A DNA stretch of 64,000 nucleotides from Rhizobium etli CFN 42 (GTDB lineage: Bacteria > Pseudomonadota > Alphaproteobacteria > Rhizobiales > Rhizobiaceae), in NCBI RefSeq assembly GCF_000092045.1, contig NC_007761.1:623001-687000 (forward strand), given 5' to 3'. Every line of letters starts with the position of its first letter. Positions within the stretch are counted from its first letter, which is position 1. The position numbers and the translations under genes were made by a program. The notes below the pieces were generated by a model. That model worked only from the letters and a program-made list of their open reading frames with translations. It did not search any database and had not been told where the DNA came from. This document shows positions 43,964-53,189 of the stretch, one piece after another.

Positions 43964-45655
43964 ATGAATCTGTTAAATCAATTAGTTCAGATCTTTAAGA
44001 ACTTTGGTGCCCTGGGCCGAACGCGCCTGATGATTCTGGGCGGCGTCGGTTCCGTTTCCATCGCAATCATCCTTGCGGCTGCCCTTTTCGTCAACAAGCC
44101 GGCACAAGAAACGCTCTATGTCGGTCTCGACGCTCCCGATCTCAACCAGATCAGCATGGCGCTTGCCGAAGCCAACATCAATTTCCAGGTGGGCACGGAC
44201 GGCTCCAGCATCACCGTTCCAGCTGGCATGACGGGCAAGGCCCGCCTGATGCTCGCCGAGCGCGGCCTGCCGAACAGCGCCAACGCCGGCTATGAACTCT
44301 TCGACAACGTCGGCTCCCTCGGCCTGACCTCCTTCATGCAGGAAGTGACGCGGGTTCGAGCACTGGAAGGCGAAATCGCACGCACCATCCAGTCGATCTC
44401 GGGCATAACGGCCGCGCGCGTCCATATTGTCATGCCCGAGGTCGGAAACTTCCGGAAGGCGGAGCAGAAACCGACCGCCTCCGTGATGATTCGCGCCAGC
44501 GCCGCCACGGGGCGCAGCGCGGCGACCTCGATCCGTCACCTCGTCGCCTCGGCCGTGCCGGGGCTTGATGTCGATGACGTCACGATTCTTGATTCTGCCG
44601 GCCAGCTGCTCGCGTCCGGCGACGAGGCGAGCAACAGCTCGCTGAACCGCTCGCTCAACATCGTCCAGAACGTTCAGCAGGAAGTCGAATCCAACATCGA
44701 CAAGGCGCTGGCGCCCTTCCTCGGGATGGATAACTTCCGCTCCAGCGTCACCGCCGACCTCAACACCGATGCTCAACAGATCCAGGAGACGGTTTACGAT
44801 CCGGAATCCAAGGTCGAACGTTCGGTTCGTTCGACGAAGGAAGCTCAGCAGTCGCAGCAGAGGCAGTCCGACAATGCGACGACTGTCGAACAGAACATTC
44901 CCCAGGCGGCTCCTGATGCCGGCGGCTCCGGCGGCCCGGAATCACAGGACAAGTCGGATAAGCGCGAAGAGCAGACCAACTACGAGATAAACAGCAAGAC
45001 CACGGCCACGACTCGCAACAGCTATCAGGTGGAGAAGCTTTCGATTGCGGTCGTGGTCAACAAGGGCCGCATCGCCAAGATGGTCGGCGAGCCCGCCGAC
45101 CAGGCCAAGATCGACGCCTATCTCGCCGAAATGCACAAGATCGTCGCATCGGCGGCCGGCATCGACGCCAAGCGCGGCGACGTCGTCACCGTCACGGCGA
45201 TGGACTTCCTCGAGAACCAGCTGCTCGAAGACGCCACCGGCGGTGTCCGCGTCATGGACATGCTGAGCCGCAATCTTGCCGGCATCATCAACTCGCTCGC
45301 CTTCGTCGCGGTCGCCTTCGTGGTGGTCTGGATGGGTCTGCGGCCGCTGGTACGCAGCGTCAGCGGCAATGGTTCCAGCTCGGTGCTCGGCGACGCCACG
45401 CCGGAAGCGGCCGGCCTCGAATTGCCGGACTTCGCGCCTGCGGCAGGGGCGGCCGGAGGCGCTCTCATGGACGGCTTCGGCTCCGACTTCGGCTTCGACA
45501 GCACGGAGGATCTGCTCAGCCTCGGCGACGACGACGGCAACTTCAACCGCCGCGTCAAGGAAGGCCCGGAGCGCAAGCTTGCCCGCATGGTGGAAATCAA
45601 CGAGGAGCGCGCCGCAAAGATCCTCAGGAAATGGGCGATCGACGACGCAGCATAA
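43964..45655 (+). CDS. fliF: Flagellar MS-ring protein FliF
   Basis: A 563-residue ring protein. An N-terminal span (LMILGGVGSVSIAIILAAAL) is followed by the YscJ/FliF domain with ETLYVGLDAPDLNQI and AMKARVHIV-like ITAARVHIVMPE, a long hydrophilic stretch rich in Ser/Gln, a second span (ITNSLAFVAVAFVVVWMGL region, residues about 440-462), and a C-terminal cytoplasmic tail with RKLARMVEINEERAAKILRKW that binds FliG. It follows cheT after 194 bases, within which a weak hairpin (GAGGC-aataa-GCCTC, 43918-43932) occurs; it may be transcribed partly from the che promoter. Confidence 0.95.
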   Translation: MNLLNQLVQIFKNFGALGRTRLMILGGVGSVSIAIILAAALFVNKPAQETLYVGLDAPDLNQISMALAEANINFQVGTDGSSITVPAGMTGKARLMLAERGLPNSANAGYELFDNVGSLGLTSFMQEVTRVRALEGEIARTIQSISGITAARVHIVMPEVGNFRKAEQKPTASVMIRASAATGRSAATSIRHLVASAVPGLDVDDVTILDSAGQLLASGDEASNSSLNRSLNIVQNVQQEVESNIDKALAPFLGMDNFRSSVTADLNTDAQQIQETVYDPESKVERSVRSTKEAQQSQQRQSDNATTVEQNIPQAAPDAGGSGGPESQDKSDKREEQTNYEINSKTTATTRNSYQVEKLSIAVVVNKGRIAKMVGEPADQAKIDAYLAEMHKIVASAAGIDAKRGDVVTVTAMDFLENQLLEDATGGVRVMDMLSRNLAGIINSLAFVAVAFVVVWMGLRPLVRSVSGNGSSSVLGDATPEAAGLELPDFAPAAGAAGGALMDGFGSDFGFDSTEDLLSLGDDDGNFNRRVKEGPERKLARMVEINEERAAKILRKWAIDDAA

Positions 45656-45660
45656 CGAGG

Positions 45661-45685
45661 AGGCCGGGCAACCGGCCTTTCTTGT
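45661..45685 (+). terminator. Hairpin terminator after fliF
   Basis: AGGCCGG (45661-45667) and CCGGCCT (45672-45678) around loop GCAA, followed by TTCTTGTC, five bases after the fliF stop. Medium-strength intrinsic terminator. Confidence 0.7.
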
Positions 45686-46100
45686 CGGTATCAAGCTTTT
45701 CACTGCCTGAGCAGAATTGTTATCGCTCCCCGCAGGAGAGCTGACATCTCATTACCCAGTTTGTATTTGGCCGCGGGAGTCGAATGGGGAATAGATCCAG
45801 CCGCCTCAAGAAATTTGGATAAAACTGTTGAGGATCACTCGCGTAAAACGCGAATGAAGTTGCGGTACAGCCAGAATCATCTTAGCCTTCCCAGTATTCT
45901 GAGGGGCGCGAGTCGTCCTCGAATCACGGCATGAGCGGCAGCGAAAGTAAATCCCTAGAAGTCGGAGATGGTGATTTACACCGGCTGGCTTACCCTTGGG
46001 TGATTCGAATTGGGATTCGAGCGGAGCTTGAATTGAATCCTTTACAGAAAAGTTGCTGTTGCACCGAGCTTGATCGTTCCTCAGCCGCAGGAAATTGCCA
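45686..46100. promoter_or_regulatory. Control region and leader upstream of visN
   Basis: About 415 bases without a gene. It includes the palindrome TCGCGTAAAACGCGA at 45839-45853 and an ATTCGAAT...ATTCGAG repeat near 46007-46024, possible regulator sites. VisN/VisR sit at the top of the flagellar hierarchy, so input from global regulators is expected here; no specific binder can be named. Confidence 0.45.
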
Positions 46101-46847
46101 ATGGATATGACGATATATCAGGCGAGCAAAGGCGAGAGGCAAATGGCGAATTTCGCGAGCGTGGTGGCGCCGGCTCTCTTGCCGCGCGACGAGCTGGTTC
46201 GGCGCCTGCATGGTGTCGCCGACACCGGCAGATTGCAGTCCGGTCTGCGCGCCCTGACGGACTATGTGGGTGCCTCACACTATCTTCTGGCGCGCTGTGA
46301 TCTCATCCAGGAAAGCGGCCTCGATTTCATCGTATCGTCTGACTGGCCGTTCGATCTGGTTAGGGATATCGCCAATGATCTCGTCAGCACCTATGCCCGC
46401 TCGACCGAGCTGGAAAAATGCATGCAGGTCTTCCAGCCGAATTTCGCGCTGCTGCCCGAAGGTGCCGATGTGCCGGAGGGTGCCAGCCGCCAGTATTGCT
46501 CATTGACCTTCAATGTCGGCCGCTCGCGCCTCGCCTTGATGTTCCTGTTCGGCGAAGGCTTCATCCTGTCGCCGGAGCGCCTGCGGGACGTGGGACTGCT
46601 TGCCGGCTACATCGCGAGCTTCCTTCGCTGCGGGGGCGCAAAGGTCGACCGCGATTTCGAACTGACTGACCGTGAGCTGGAATGCCTGTTCTGGATCGCG
46701 GAGGGCAAGACCAGCGACGAGATCGCGATGATTCTCGGAATATCCCGCAATACCATCAACAACTACATCACCAGCGTAATGCGCAAGACGGCGACCAAGA
46801 CCCGGTCGGAGGCCATTGCCTTCGCGGTCCGCAACAATCTCGTATAG
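46101..46847 (+). CDS. visN: Flagellar master regulator VisN, LuxR type
   Basis: A 248-residue regulator with an N-terminal autoinducer-binding-like domain (about residues 30-165) and a C-terminal LuxR HTH: LTDRELECLFWIAEGKTSDEI, LGISRNTINNYITSVMRKT. In rhizobia VisN and VisR work together, probably as a heterodimer, to activate rem and the flagellar genes. ATG 46101 follows AGGAA; an in-frame ATG at 46143 after GAGAGG is an alternative. visR starts eight bases after its stop. Confidence 0.93.
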   Translation: MDMTIYQASKGERQMANFASVVAPALLPRDELVRRLHGVADTGRLQSGLRALTDYVGASHYLLARCDLIQESGLDFIVSSDWPFDLVRDIANDLVSTYARSTELEKCMQVFQPNFALLPEGADVPEGASRQYCSLTFNVGRSRLALMFLFGEGFILSPERLRDVGLLAGYIASFLRCGGAKVDRDFELTDRELECLFWIAEGKTSDEIAMILGISRNTINNYITSVMRKTATKTRSEAIAFAVRNNLV

Positions 46848-46855
46848 GGGGATCC

Positions 46856-47602
46856 ATGGGGCATCCATCAAGCAGGGCGATGAACGGCGCCGATCCGCTG
46901 CGCATGGTGCGGGTGAACAGGATTTCCAGCCGTTCGGATCTTTTTCCGCGGCTGATCGCGATGCAGAAGCTCGCTGACGCTCAAGGCTTCGCGATCTACC
47001 GTGTCAGCGGCTCGGGAATGCCGGCAAAGCAACGCCTTGTCTGTGAGCTCGAGAACTGGGGGCTTTCGAATGTCGGTTTCGGCAAGGCCTTCACGGATGC
47101 CTATGGCGATATTCTTCTCGACCATATCGAAAAGTCGCTGCTGCCGCTTTCATGGGCTGGCGCGCACGACCGGGCGGCCCCCGGTCCGGCAGATTTCTCG
47201 CCCTTCATGACGCGCCTGAAGGATGGAATTCTGCCTTTTTCCGGCCTCGCCTTTCCGGTGCGGCTCGGCGCCGTCGGCAACGGCTTCATCCTTTTCACCG
47301 GCGATGATATCGATCCTTCAAGTGATACGATTGTCGAGCTGCACGGCCGCTGCTGCCACGTCATGATGGATCTGCTCTCGCTCGACGAACGCCGCTCGGC
47401 CGCCGCCGAAGCGCTGAGCGAACGAGAAATCGCCTGTCTCCAGCTTGCCGGCGATGGCCGCATCAGCGAAGAGATCGCCGAAAAGCTCGGCCTATCCGTG
47501 CACACGGTCAATGCCTATCTCGGCTCGGCGACCATCAAGCTCGATTCCGTCAACCGCATCCAGGCGATCGCCAAGGCGATCCGGCTCGGCTACATCAGCT
47601 GA
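46856..47602 (+). CDS. visR: Flagellar master regulator VisR, LuxR type
   Basis: A 248-residue partner of VisN. The ligand-binding-like domain has AMQKLADAQGFAIYRVSGSG, and the HTH is LSEREIACLQLAGDGRISEEI with LGLSVHTVNAYLGSATIKL. ATG 46856 follows AGGGGGA at 46847-46852, overlapping the visN stop region. The ligand of the VisNR pair is unknown. It converges on an unnamed gene 48 bases away. Confidence 0.93.
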   Translation: MGHPSSRAMNGADPLRMVRVNRISSRSDLFPRLIAMQKLADAQGFAIYRVSGSGMPAKQRLVCELENWGLSNVGFGKAFTDAYGDILLDHIEKSLLPLSWAGAHDRAAPGPADFSPFMTRLKDGILPFSGLAFPVRLGAVGNGFILFTGDDIDPSSDTIVELHGRCCHVMMDLLSLDERRSAAAEALSEREIACLQLAGDGRISEEIAEKLGLSVHTVNAYLGSATIKLDSVNRIQAIAKAIRLGYIS

Positions 47603-47650
47603 ACCGGCGCCTGCCACTTCCTGAAAGACGTCGAATTGCCCTGAGGCAAA

Positions 47651-48091
47651 TCAGCTGGCGAGTGCGTGCGGCGGTTTCACGCTGTAGCGGGATTGCCGAA
47701 GGCTCTTTTCCAGAAAGGCAGTGTTCTCGTCGGGATCGGAGGAGGGGTCCTCGAAGGCGATGTGGTTGATTTCGATGCCGGCATGATTTTCGGCAAGAGT
47801 GAGCTGGGCATAGACGGTGACGCCCCGCGGCTTGATTTCCAGGTCGAGAACGACTTCGGGCTTGCCGCCCCATTCCAGCGCGTAGTTTCCGCCCAGGCCG
47901 AAATTGACCGTGCCCGGATGAAAGAAAAGCTCCGCCGCCGAAGCGACGAGATCGGCCAGATTGCCGTAATACTCGAAGCGCAGCAGTGAAATGAGGTCAG
48001 AGGCATCCAGAAGGCGCAGTTCGGTGGCGACCGGGCTGATCGCGTCTGCGAGGATCTTTTCACGCTGGGCAGAGTGAGGGCATTTTTTCAT
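47651..48091 (-). CDS. Conserved-type protein of unknown function between visR and flhB
   Basis: A 146-residue soluble protein that I cannot name. N-terminal half is helical (LRLLDASDLISLLRFEYYGNLADLVASAAELFF), then beta-rich (TVNFGLGGNYALEWGGKPEVVLDLEI, VTVYAQLTLAENHAGIEINHIAFED). It ends with a basic stretch. No signal or membrane span. It starts six bases after the flhB stop and is thus last in the leftward motA-fliM-fliN-fliG-flhB unit. An unnamed gene at this place is also known in other rhizobia, so a motility role is plausible but unproven. Confidence 0.7.
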   Translation of the reverse strand: MKKCPHSAQREKILADAISPVATELRLLDASDLISLLRFEYYGNLADLVASAAELFFHPGTVNFGLGGNYALEWGGKPEVVLDLEIKPRGVTVYAQLTLAENHAGIEINHIAFEDPSSDPDENTAFLEKSLRQSRYSVKPPHALAS

Positions 48092-48096
48092 TCGGC

Positions 48097-49176
48097 TTAT
48101 CTTACCCGTTTGTTCTTGGCGTCTGCGGCGTAGACCCTGTGTATGAGCTCCGCAACGGCCTTGTAGAAGACTGACGGTATGACACTATCGACCGAGACTT
48201 GCGCAAACATGGAGCGCGCGAGCGGCGGGTCCTCGAACACTGGGATGCCGTTCTGCTCGGCGATCTCCCTGATTTTGAGCGCAATCAGGTCCTGGCCCTT
48301 CGCCAGAACCACCGGCGCGTCGTTCTCTTCACGCGCATAACGCAGCGCCACGGCGTAGTGCGTCGGGTTGGCGATGACAAGCGTGGCGCGGTGCACGTTG
48401 GCGATCATGCGCCGGCGGGCGCGGTCGCGCATCAGCGAGCGCTGCCGGCTTTTGACAAAGGGGTCGCCCTGTGCCTGCTTGTTTTCTTCCTTGATTTCGT
48501 GCCGCGTCATCTTCAGCTCGGTGAACCAGTGATGGCGCGTCCAGAAAACATCGGCGATTGCCACGATCGCGGTGGCGATCAGCACGACGATGACGATCTT
48601 GCGCATCGCCGTCGAGATCCGCACCAGGATCGTCTGCGGGTCGGAGAACATTGCGTCGATCGAGCTGAAATATTCGCTCCTCAGCACGAAAAACAGGATG
48701 AGCCCGACGACGACGACCTTGAACAGCGATTTCCCGAACTCGATGAGGCCCGGCAGGCTGAAGAGCCGTCCCCAGCCCTTGGCGGGAGAGATGCGCGAGG
48801 CCTGTGGCCGGATGCGTTCAAGCACCGGTGTCGGCAGGTTCTGGAAGACGGAGGAGGCGATGCCGAACACCATGAACAGGATGAAGGCGGGCGCCAGCAG
48901 CGCCGCAATTGCCCAGCCTAGCCTGACGAATAAAGAAAGGACATCCGGCCCCGTTTCGATCTTCCACTGGTCGGGCTGCTCGAAGATGTCGCGCAGCGTT
49001 TCGCTCATGCGTCCGACGCTGTCGGGGAGGAAGAAGACCAGATAGATATAGGTGGCAAGGATGGTTGCGAAGATAGACAGCTCGCGCGAAAACGGCACGT
49101 TGCCTTTTTCCGCGGCATCGGTTTGCTTTTTCGCGGTCGGGGCTTCTGTTTTGCTGTCCTTGTCATCGTCTGCCAA
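48097..49176 (-). CDS. flhB: Flagellar export gate protein FlhB (TTG start)
   Basis: A 359-residue export-gate protein. The N-terminal [20 protein letters not shown] matches the family start; four spans follow, and the cytoplasmic domain carries the self-cleaving NPTH motif ([14 protein letters not shown]), which switches export from hook to filament. TTG 49174-49176 is chosen because GGAGG lies eight bases upstream and because this gives the normal length; no ATG fits. fliG is upstream on the same strand, with a hairpin between them (49273-49309). Confidence 0.94.
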   Translation of the reverse strand: MADDDKDSKTEAPTAKKQTDAAEKGNVPFSRELSIFATILATYIYLVFFLPDSVGRMSETLRDIFEQPDQWKIETGPDVLSLFVRLGWAIAALLAPAFILFMVFGIASSVFQNLPTPVLERIRPQASRISPAKGWGRLFSLPGLIEFGKSLFKVVVVGLILFFVLRSEYFSSIDAMFSDPQTILVRISTAMRKIVIVVLIATAIVAIADVFWTRHHWFTELKMTRHEIKEENKQAQGDPFVKSRQRSLMRDRARRRMIANVHRATLVIANPTHYAVALRYAREENDAPVVLAKGQDLIALKIREIAEQNGIPVFEDPPLARSMFAQVSVDSVIPSVFYKAVAELIHRVYAADAKNKRVR

Positions 49177-49260
49177 GCCGCGGCCCTCCGTCAAAGAAAC
49201 AGGCCGCAGCGAATGCATGCCACCCAACCGGGCAGCGGTTTTGATGACGACAAGCACCAA

Positions 49261-49309
49261 AACAAAAAACTGTAGCGCGTCGCGAAACCCGGTTTTCTGC
49301 GACGCGCTA
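49261..49309 (-). terminator. Palindrome with T-run between fliG and flhB
   Basis: TAGCGCGTCGC (49273-49283) pairs perfectly with GCGACGCGCTA (49299-49309). Read on the minus strand the stem is followed by CAGTTTTTTGTTTT, so it has the form of an intrinsic terminator or attenuator inside the flagellar unit. The GCGTCGC...GCGACGC core also resembles a short palindrome common between Rhizobium genes, so it may be a repeat that was co-opted. Confidence 0.65.
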
Positions 49310-49403
49310 TAGAGCGCAGCCTATCGATGAAGGGTAGTCGTCTGTTGCACGGCGATCAACAGCCGCCTTTCGGGCGGCCGGATTTGTCAACAGTCTCGGA
49401 AGA

Positions 49404-50444
49404 TTAGGCCGCTGCCGAAGCGTCGCCTTCCTTCTCCTTGAGCTCGATCTGGCCTGAGTTGGCCAGGCGAATCGCTTCCTGCGCCACGGCGCGTCGGGCA
49501 ATGGCGACCTCGCGCGGATTGACGCCGCCCATGCCGCTCTGCAGATCCGATTCGATCATGCGGCGCTGACGCGGGCTGATGGCGGAGAGAACCGATTCGC
49601 GGATCTCGGCCGGCGAGCCGCGCAGCGACACGGTGAGCACGTCGGTCGAAATGTCGTTGAGCAGCAGGACGCGGCTGCGTTGCGGCATGTACATGAGGTC
49701 CTCGAACAGGAAGATCTTCGGCCGGACCTTGTTGACGGCCTCGCGGCTGATCGATTCGAGCGAGGTGAGCAGCGTGTCGACCTGCGGCTTGTCGAGCTCG
49801 TTCATGAGATCGGCGACCTTGGTCGAGCCGGCAGCGTTGCGCTCTGCCTCGATTTCGGCAAGCAGCGTCATCACCTGGTTCTCGATGATCTGCGCCGCCT
49901 TCGGGCTGACCGCCTTCATATTGACCGTCCGGTTCATAATGTCGGCGCGGCGGTTGTCGGGAAGCTGCAGCAGCACTTTGGCGCCGAAGTTTGAAGGCAT
50001 CATCGAAAGGATATAGGCGACGGTCTGCGGATGCTCGCGCAGCAGGAACTGTGCGACGAATGCCGGCTCGGCCTCGCTGAGGCGATCCCAGATCGAGGTC
50101 TCGTAGGCCTGGAAGGCGGTGCGGCGGCCGAGCAGGCTGTCCACCTCGTCGGGGGTCAGACCCTCTTCCAGAATGGCCTCGATCGCTTTGGCATTGTCCA
50201 TCAGTCCGGCGCCCTCGGTGAAGAGGTCCTCGAACTCGGAGACGAGCGACAGGAGCTCGTCCGGCGGAATGGCGCGCAATGATTGCGCAGATGCGATAAT
50301 GGTCTGCAGTTCGGCCTGAGTGAAATATTTCAACAGCCTGCCGGCGACACCCTTTCCCATGGCGAGAAGGACCGCCGCCGCCTTTTCAGCCTGGGTCAAC
50401 GGTTTCCCGGCTAGCGCGCCGCCGAAATCGTCAAAGTCCATCAT
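49404..50444 (-). CDS. fliG: Flagellar switch protein FliG
   Basis: A 346-residue C-ring protein. The N-terminal domain (LTQAEKAAAVLLAMGKGVAG) binds FliF; the middle domain has REHPQTVAYILSMM (EHPQ motif, binding FliM), and the C-terminal domain holds the torque helix region LRGSPAEIRESVLSAISPRQRRMIESDL that contacts MotA. Length is usual. Precedes flhB on the same strand. Confidence 0.95.
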   Translation of the reverse strand: MMDFDDFGGALAGKPLTQAEKAAAVLLAMGKGVAGRLLKYFTQAELQTIIASAQSLRAIPPDELLSLVSEFEDLFTEGAGLMDNAKAIEAILEEGLTPDEVDSLLGRRTAFQAYETSIWDRLSEAEPAFVAQFLLREHPQTVAYILSMMPSNFGAKVLLQLPDNRRADIMNRTVNMKAVSPKAAQIIENQVMTLLAEIEAERNAAGSTKVADLMNELDKPQVDTLLTSLESISREAVNKVRPKIFLFEDLMYMPQRSRVLLLNDISTDVLTVSLRGSPAEIRESVLSAISPRQRRMIESDLQSGMGGVNPREVAIARRAVAQEAIRLANSGQIELKEKEGDASAAA

Positions 50445-50471
50445 GGTCTAACCTCTCCGTCCCCACAGGGA

Positions 50472-51047
50472 TCAGGCTTTTTTCGTACTCAAAACTTCTA
50501 TCAGCTTCACGCCGAATCGGGTGTCGTCGTTATCAAGAACCGTAATCTCGCCGCGTGCAATCCTGCGGCCGTTCACCATGATCTCGACGGGTTCGCCGAT
50601 TTTCTTGTCGAGAGCGATCGTCGCTCCTTCATTGAGATTCATCAGGCTGGAGACCTGCATCCGGCTGGTGCCGAGCATGATCTGGACATCGATCGGAATG
50701 TCCATGATCAGCTCGAAGTTCGAGGTCAGCGCGCTGCCGAGTGGCGCCGATGACGCCTCGAACGAAGAGCTGCCGCCGAAATTCATGCCTGCAGCCGGGC
50801 TGGCATTGCCGGCGCCGAAATCATCGCCGCCGAAGGAGGAATCCGAAATTTCGCCACCGAAGGCGGCCAGATCCGTTCCTGCCGCGAAGCCATCATTCTC
50901 CAGCTCGCCGCCAAACTGCGACAGGTCGCTATCGGCATCCTTCTTCAGCACGCCGCGCAGATCGTCGATCGCCTGGTCGAGATCGGCTTCGCTGCCCGGC
51001 ATATCCAGGGAGAGGTCACTGTTCTGCTGTGTTTTCTTCGTTGCCAT
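50472..51047 (-). CDS. fliN: Flagellar switch protein FliN, long N-terminal region
   Basis: A 191-residue protein. Only the last 85 residues are the SpoA/FliN domain ([62 protein letters not shown]). The first 105 residues are low-complexity, rich in Gly, Ser, Ala, Asp and Phe ([17 protein letters not shown]), probably disordered. Enterobacterial FliN is about 137 residues, so this is extended at the N-terminus. ATG 51045-51047 is chosen; a TTG at 51116 would overlap fliM. It follows fliM and precedes fliG. Confidence 0.92.
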   Translation of the reverse strand: MATKKTQQNSDLSLDMPGSEADLDQAIDDLRGVLKKDADSDLSQFGGELENDGFAAGTDLAAFGGEISDSSFGGDDFGAGNASPAAGMNFGGSSSFEASSAPLGSALTSNFELIMDIPIDVQIMLGTSRMQVSSLMNLNEGATIALDKKIGEPVEIMVNGRRIARGEITVLDNDDTRFGVKLIEVLSTKKA

Positions 51048-51112
51048 GAAATCACTATTCCAGTTGAAACTTGCCTCAAACTGCCTTTGCAGCCCAGAAG
51101 CCAGAGAACCGA

Positions 51113-52063
51113 TCAATTCATTAAATGACGGATGAGTTCGTCATCCGAGTTCATCGTATCCTTGACGCGGACCATATAGTTTTCGCCAGAACGCCCGAAC
51201 TCGCATATATACAATTCCTTGCTGTTGGCGCTGACCTCGACGCGTACGTCGCCGCTGTCGTGGAACGGGATGACGTCGCCGGCCATCAGCTTCGATATGG
51301 TGCGCAGCGTCAGGTCCTGTAGCCTGATCTTGGCCTCGAGCGTGACATGCGAGCGGCGGACCTGGTCGCCGAGCTGTTCGGTCCACTCCGGTGAATTGCC
51401 GCCGGTCTGGCGCTTCGGTTTCGGCGGCGTCACCTTGGTCTTGAGCAGCGCCGTCTGCGGAATGATCAGTGAGAATTCCGAAACAATGCCGGCGAGCGTG
51501 ATCGACATGTTGATGGCTGCGGCAAATTCGTCCGGCTTGTCCTCCGCCGGCCGGGGGCGGGCGTCATGGGCGTGCGGGGCCGAAAGACTGGGCTCGAAAC
51601 CGCCCGGTGCGTTCACCGCCGAGCGCAGCACCTTGGCGATCTTGTCGAAGACCATGACTGCCAGATCGAGTTCGATGACCGAGAGCAGCCGCTCGGCCGG
51701 CTCCTCGATCGTATCGGCGGTGGCGCCGAGCAGGTGTTCCATCAGCGTGATGACGAAACCGTTGCCGCAGGCAAGCGTGACGTTCTGAGACCAGTTGCGC
51801 AGCGTCGCGTCGACAAGCGTGACGTTATGGCTGAGGTCGTCCACCAGGTGGTTCTTGTAGCCGATCTCGCAGCCGAGATAGCTGACGGTCACGTCGAGGC
51901 CGGTCTCGCTTTTGATGATGTCGGGAAGGAACTCGCCGTAGACATCTCCGAAGGCGCTGCAGATCTTTGCGACCCTGCCTCTGTCTCCGAGCCCGCCGGT
52001 CAGCTTGGCGAGAAGGGCGGGATCCATTGCCGGTTTGTCATGCGAAGCATCGCTCATGGTCAT
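51113..52063 (-). CDS. fliM: Flagellar switch protein FliM
   Basis: A 316-residue FliM. The CheC-like middle domain has [21 protein letters not shown] at the start and ALIDLAV-type [19 protein letters not shown]; the C-terminal SpoA domain has [21 protein letters not shown] and [19 protein letters not shown]. The CheY-binding N-terminal peptide (LSQxEIDALL) of other FliM proteins is not recognisable, a divergence worth noting because CheY2-P must bind somewhere. The start ATG directly follows the motA stop (TAAATG). Confidence 0.92.
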   Translation of the reverse strand: MTMSDASHDKPAMDPALLAKLTGGLGDRGRVAKICSAFGDVYGEFLPDIIKSETGLDVTVSYLGCEIGYKNHLVDDLSHNVTLVDATLRNWSQNVTLACGNGFVITLMEHLLGATADTIEEPAERLLSVIELDLAVMVFDKIAKVLRSAVNAPGGFEPSLSAPHAHDARPRPAEDKPDEFAAAINMSITLAGIVSEFSLIIPQTALLKTKVTPPKPKRQTGGNSPEWTEQLGDQVRRSHVTLEAKIRLQDLTLRTISKLMAGDVIPFHDSGDVRVEVSANSKELYICEFGRSGENYMVRVKDTMNSDDELIRHLMN

Positions 52064-52936
52064 TTAAGCCGCCTTGTTTTCGCCGCCTGGGTTCATCATT
52101 TCCTGTTCGACTGCGTCGATGGAAGGACGTTCGTAGGCCGAGATCGTCTTGCGGCCGTATTCGAGAGCGACCTGCGGAACCGAGCCGTTCATATAGGCAA
52201 GCAGCGTCTGCTTGACGATGACATAGAGGCGATGCTGCTTGTTGCGGACGACCTTGATCTGAGACACCAGCGGTGAGCAGACGCAATAGGACAGGAGAAT
52301 GCCGAGGAAGGTGCCGACAAGCGCCGAGCCGATCAGATGGCCGAGCACCTCGGGTGAATCGTTGATGTGAGCCATCGCCTTGATGACGCCGAGAACGGCC
52401 GCGACGATACCGATCGCCGGGAAGGAATCGCCCATGATCTGAATCGCGTGATAGGGCTTCATCTTGTCGTGCATGATGGTGTTGAGCTCTTCGTCCATCA
52501 GCGCTTCGATTTCGTGGCTACGGGCGTTCCCGATAATGATCAGGCGCACGTAATCGCAGATGAACGCCGTCAGTTCCTTGTTCTTCAGAACCGTCGGAGC
52601 CTGCTGGAAGATCGTCGATTCGGCAGGATTGTCGATATGGGCTTCGATTTCGTTTCGCGATTTGGTGCGCAGGTCGCGCATCAGCGAGTAGAGTACGCCG
52701 AGCGTATCGAGATAATTGCGCTCCTTCGGCACCGCGTGCTTGAAGGCTTCTGCCAGCGCCTTGCCGGAATCCTTCACCACCTTCATCGGGTTCGCCATGA
52801 TGAAGCTGCCGAGGCCGGCGCCGCCGATGATGAGAAATTCGAAGGGCTGGAACAGCGCATCCACTTCGCCGCCCATCGCCATGAAGCTGCCGACGATGCA
52901 GCCGCAGACAACAATAAATCCGATAATGATGTTCAT
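52064..52936 (-). CDS. motA: Flagellar motor stator protein MotA
   Basis: A 290-residue inner-membrane protein with four spans ([20 protein letters not shown] first) and the MotA pattern [29 protein letters not shown] and [20 protein letters not shown] cytoplasmic loop carries charged residues ([15 protein letters not shown]) that touch FliG. ATG 52934-52936 gives the normal length. motB is not in the window, unlike in enterobacteria, where motAB are adjacent; in rhizobia motB and motC lie elsewhere. First gene of the leftward unit. Confidence 0.95.
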   Translation of the reverse strand: MNIIIGFIVVCGCIVGSFMAMGGEVDALFQPFEFLIIGGAGLGSFIMANPMKVVKDSGKALAEAFKHAVPKERNYLDTLGVLYSLMRDLRTKSRNEIEAHIDNPAESTIFQQAPTVLKNKELTAFICDYVRLIIIGNARSHEIEALMDEELNTIMHDKMKPYHAIQIMGDSFPAIGIVAAVLGVIKAMAHINDSPEVLGHLIGSALVGTFLGILLSYCVCSPLVSQIKVVRNKQHRLYVIVKQTLLAYMNGSVPQVALEYGRKTISAYERPSIDAVEQEMMNPGGENKAA

Positions 52937-53189
52937 CGTCAGCCCAATCTGAACGTTGCTTTTCTTCGAGACGGATAGGGTTTCTGCCTTGCGTGAGGCT
53001 GATGAAAGGGTCGGTCCGGGGCATTTCCACGTGCCAGCTTCGCGCAAGCATCTGCCGCCAATCTAAAGGAGACGAATGGGCGCTCGCGCCCGTTTCTGAG
53101 ATGCCGCCTCAGCGAAATTCCGGCCGAACCAGATCACACGACGCCCGGCTTTTCGTTCCGTTCATCGCCAATGCTTGGAGCTTACAGAC
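52937..53189. promoter_or_regulatory. Divergent promoter region between motA and flgF
   Basis: A 253-base gap holding promoters for the leftward motA unit and the rightward flgF-fliI unit. It contains a seven-codon ORF with a perfect ribosome site (TAAAGGAGACGA, ATG 53076, stop 53097-53099) overlapping a GGGCG-ctcg-CGCCC hairpin followed by GTTTC; see findings. A sigma-54 or sigma-28 consensus was not recognised. Confidence 0.5.

Noticed and set aside
45686..46100. Possible small RNA or riboswitch before visN
   Set aside because: Apart from one dyad and short repeats no extended structured element or terminator precedes visN, so I list it only as a control region.
49177..49260. Upstream in-frame start for flhB giving 387 residues
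   Set aside because: TTG 49174-49176 has GGAGG at the right spacing and begins with the conserved [12 protein letters not shown] stretch; the longer form has no ribosome site.
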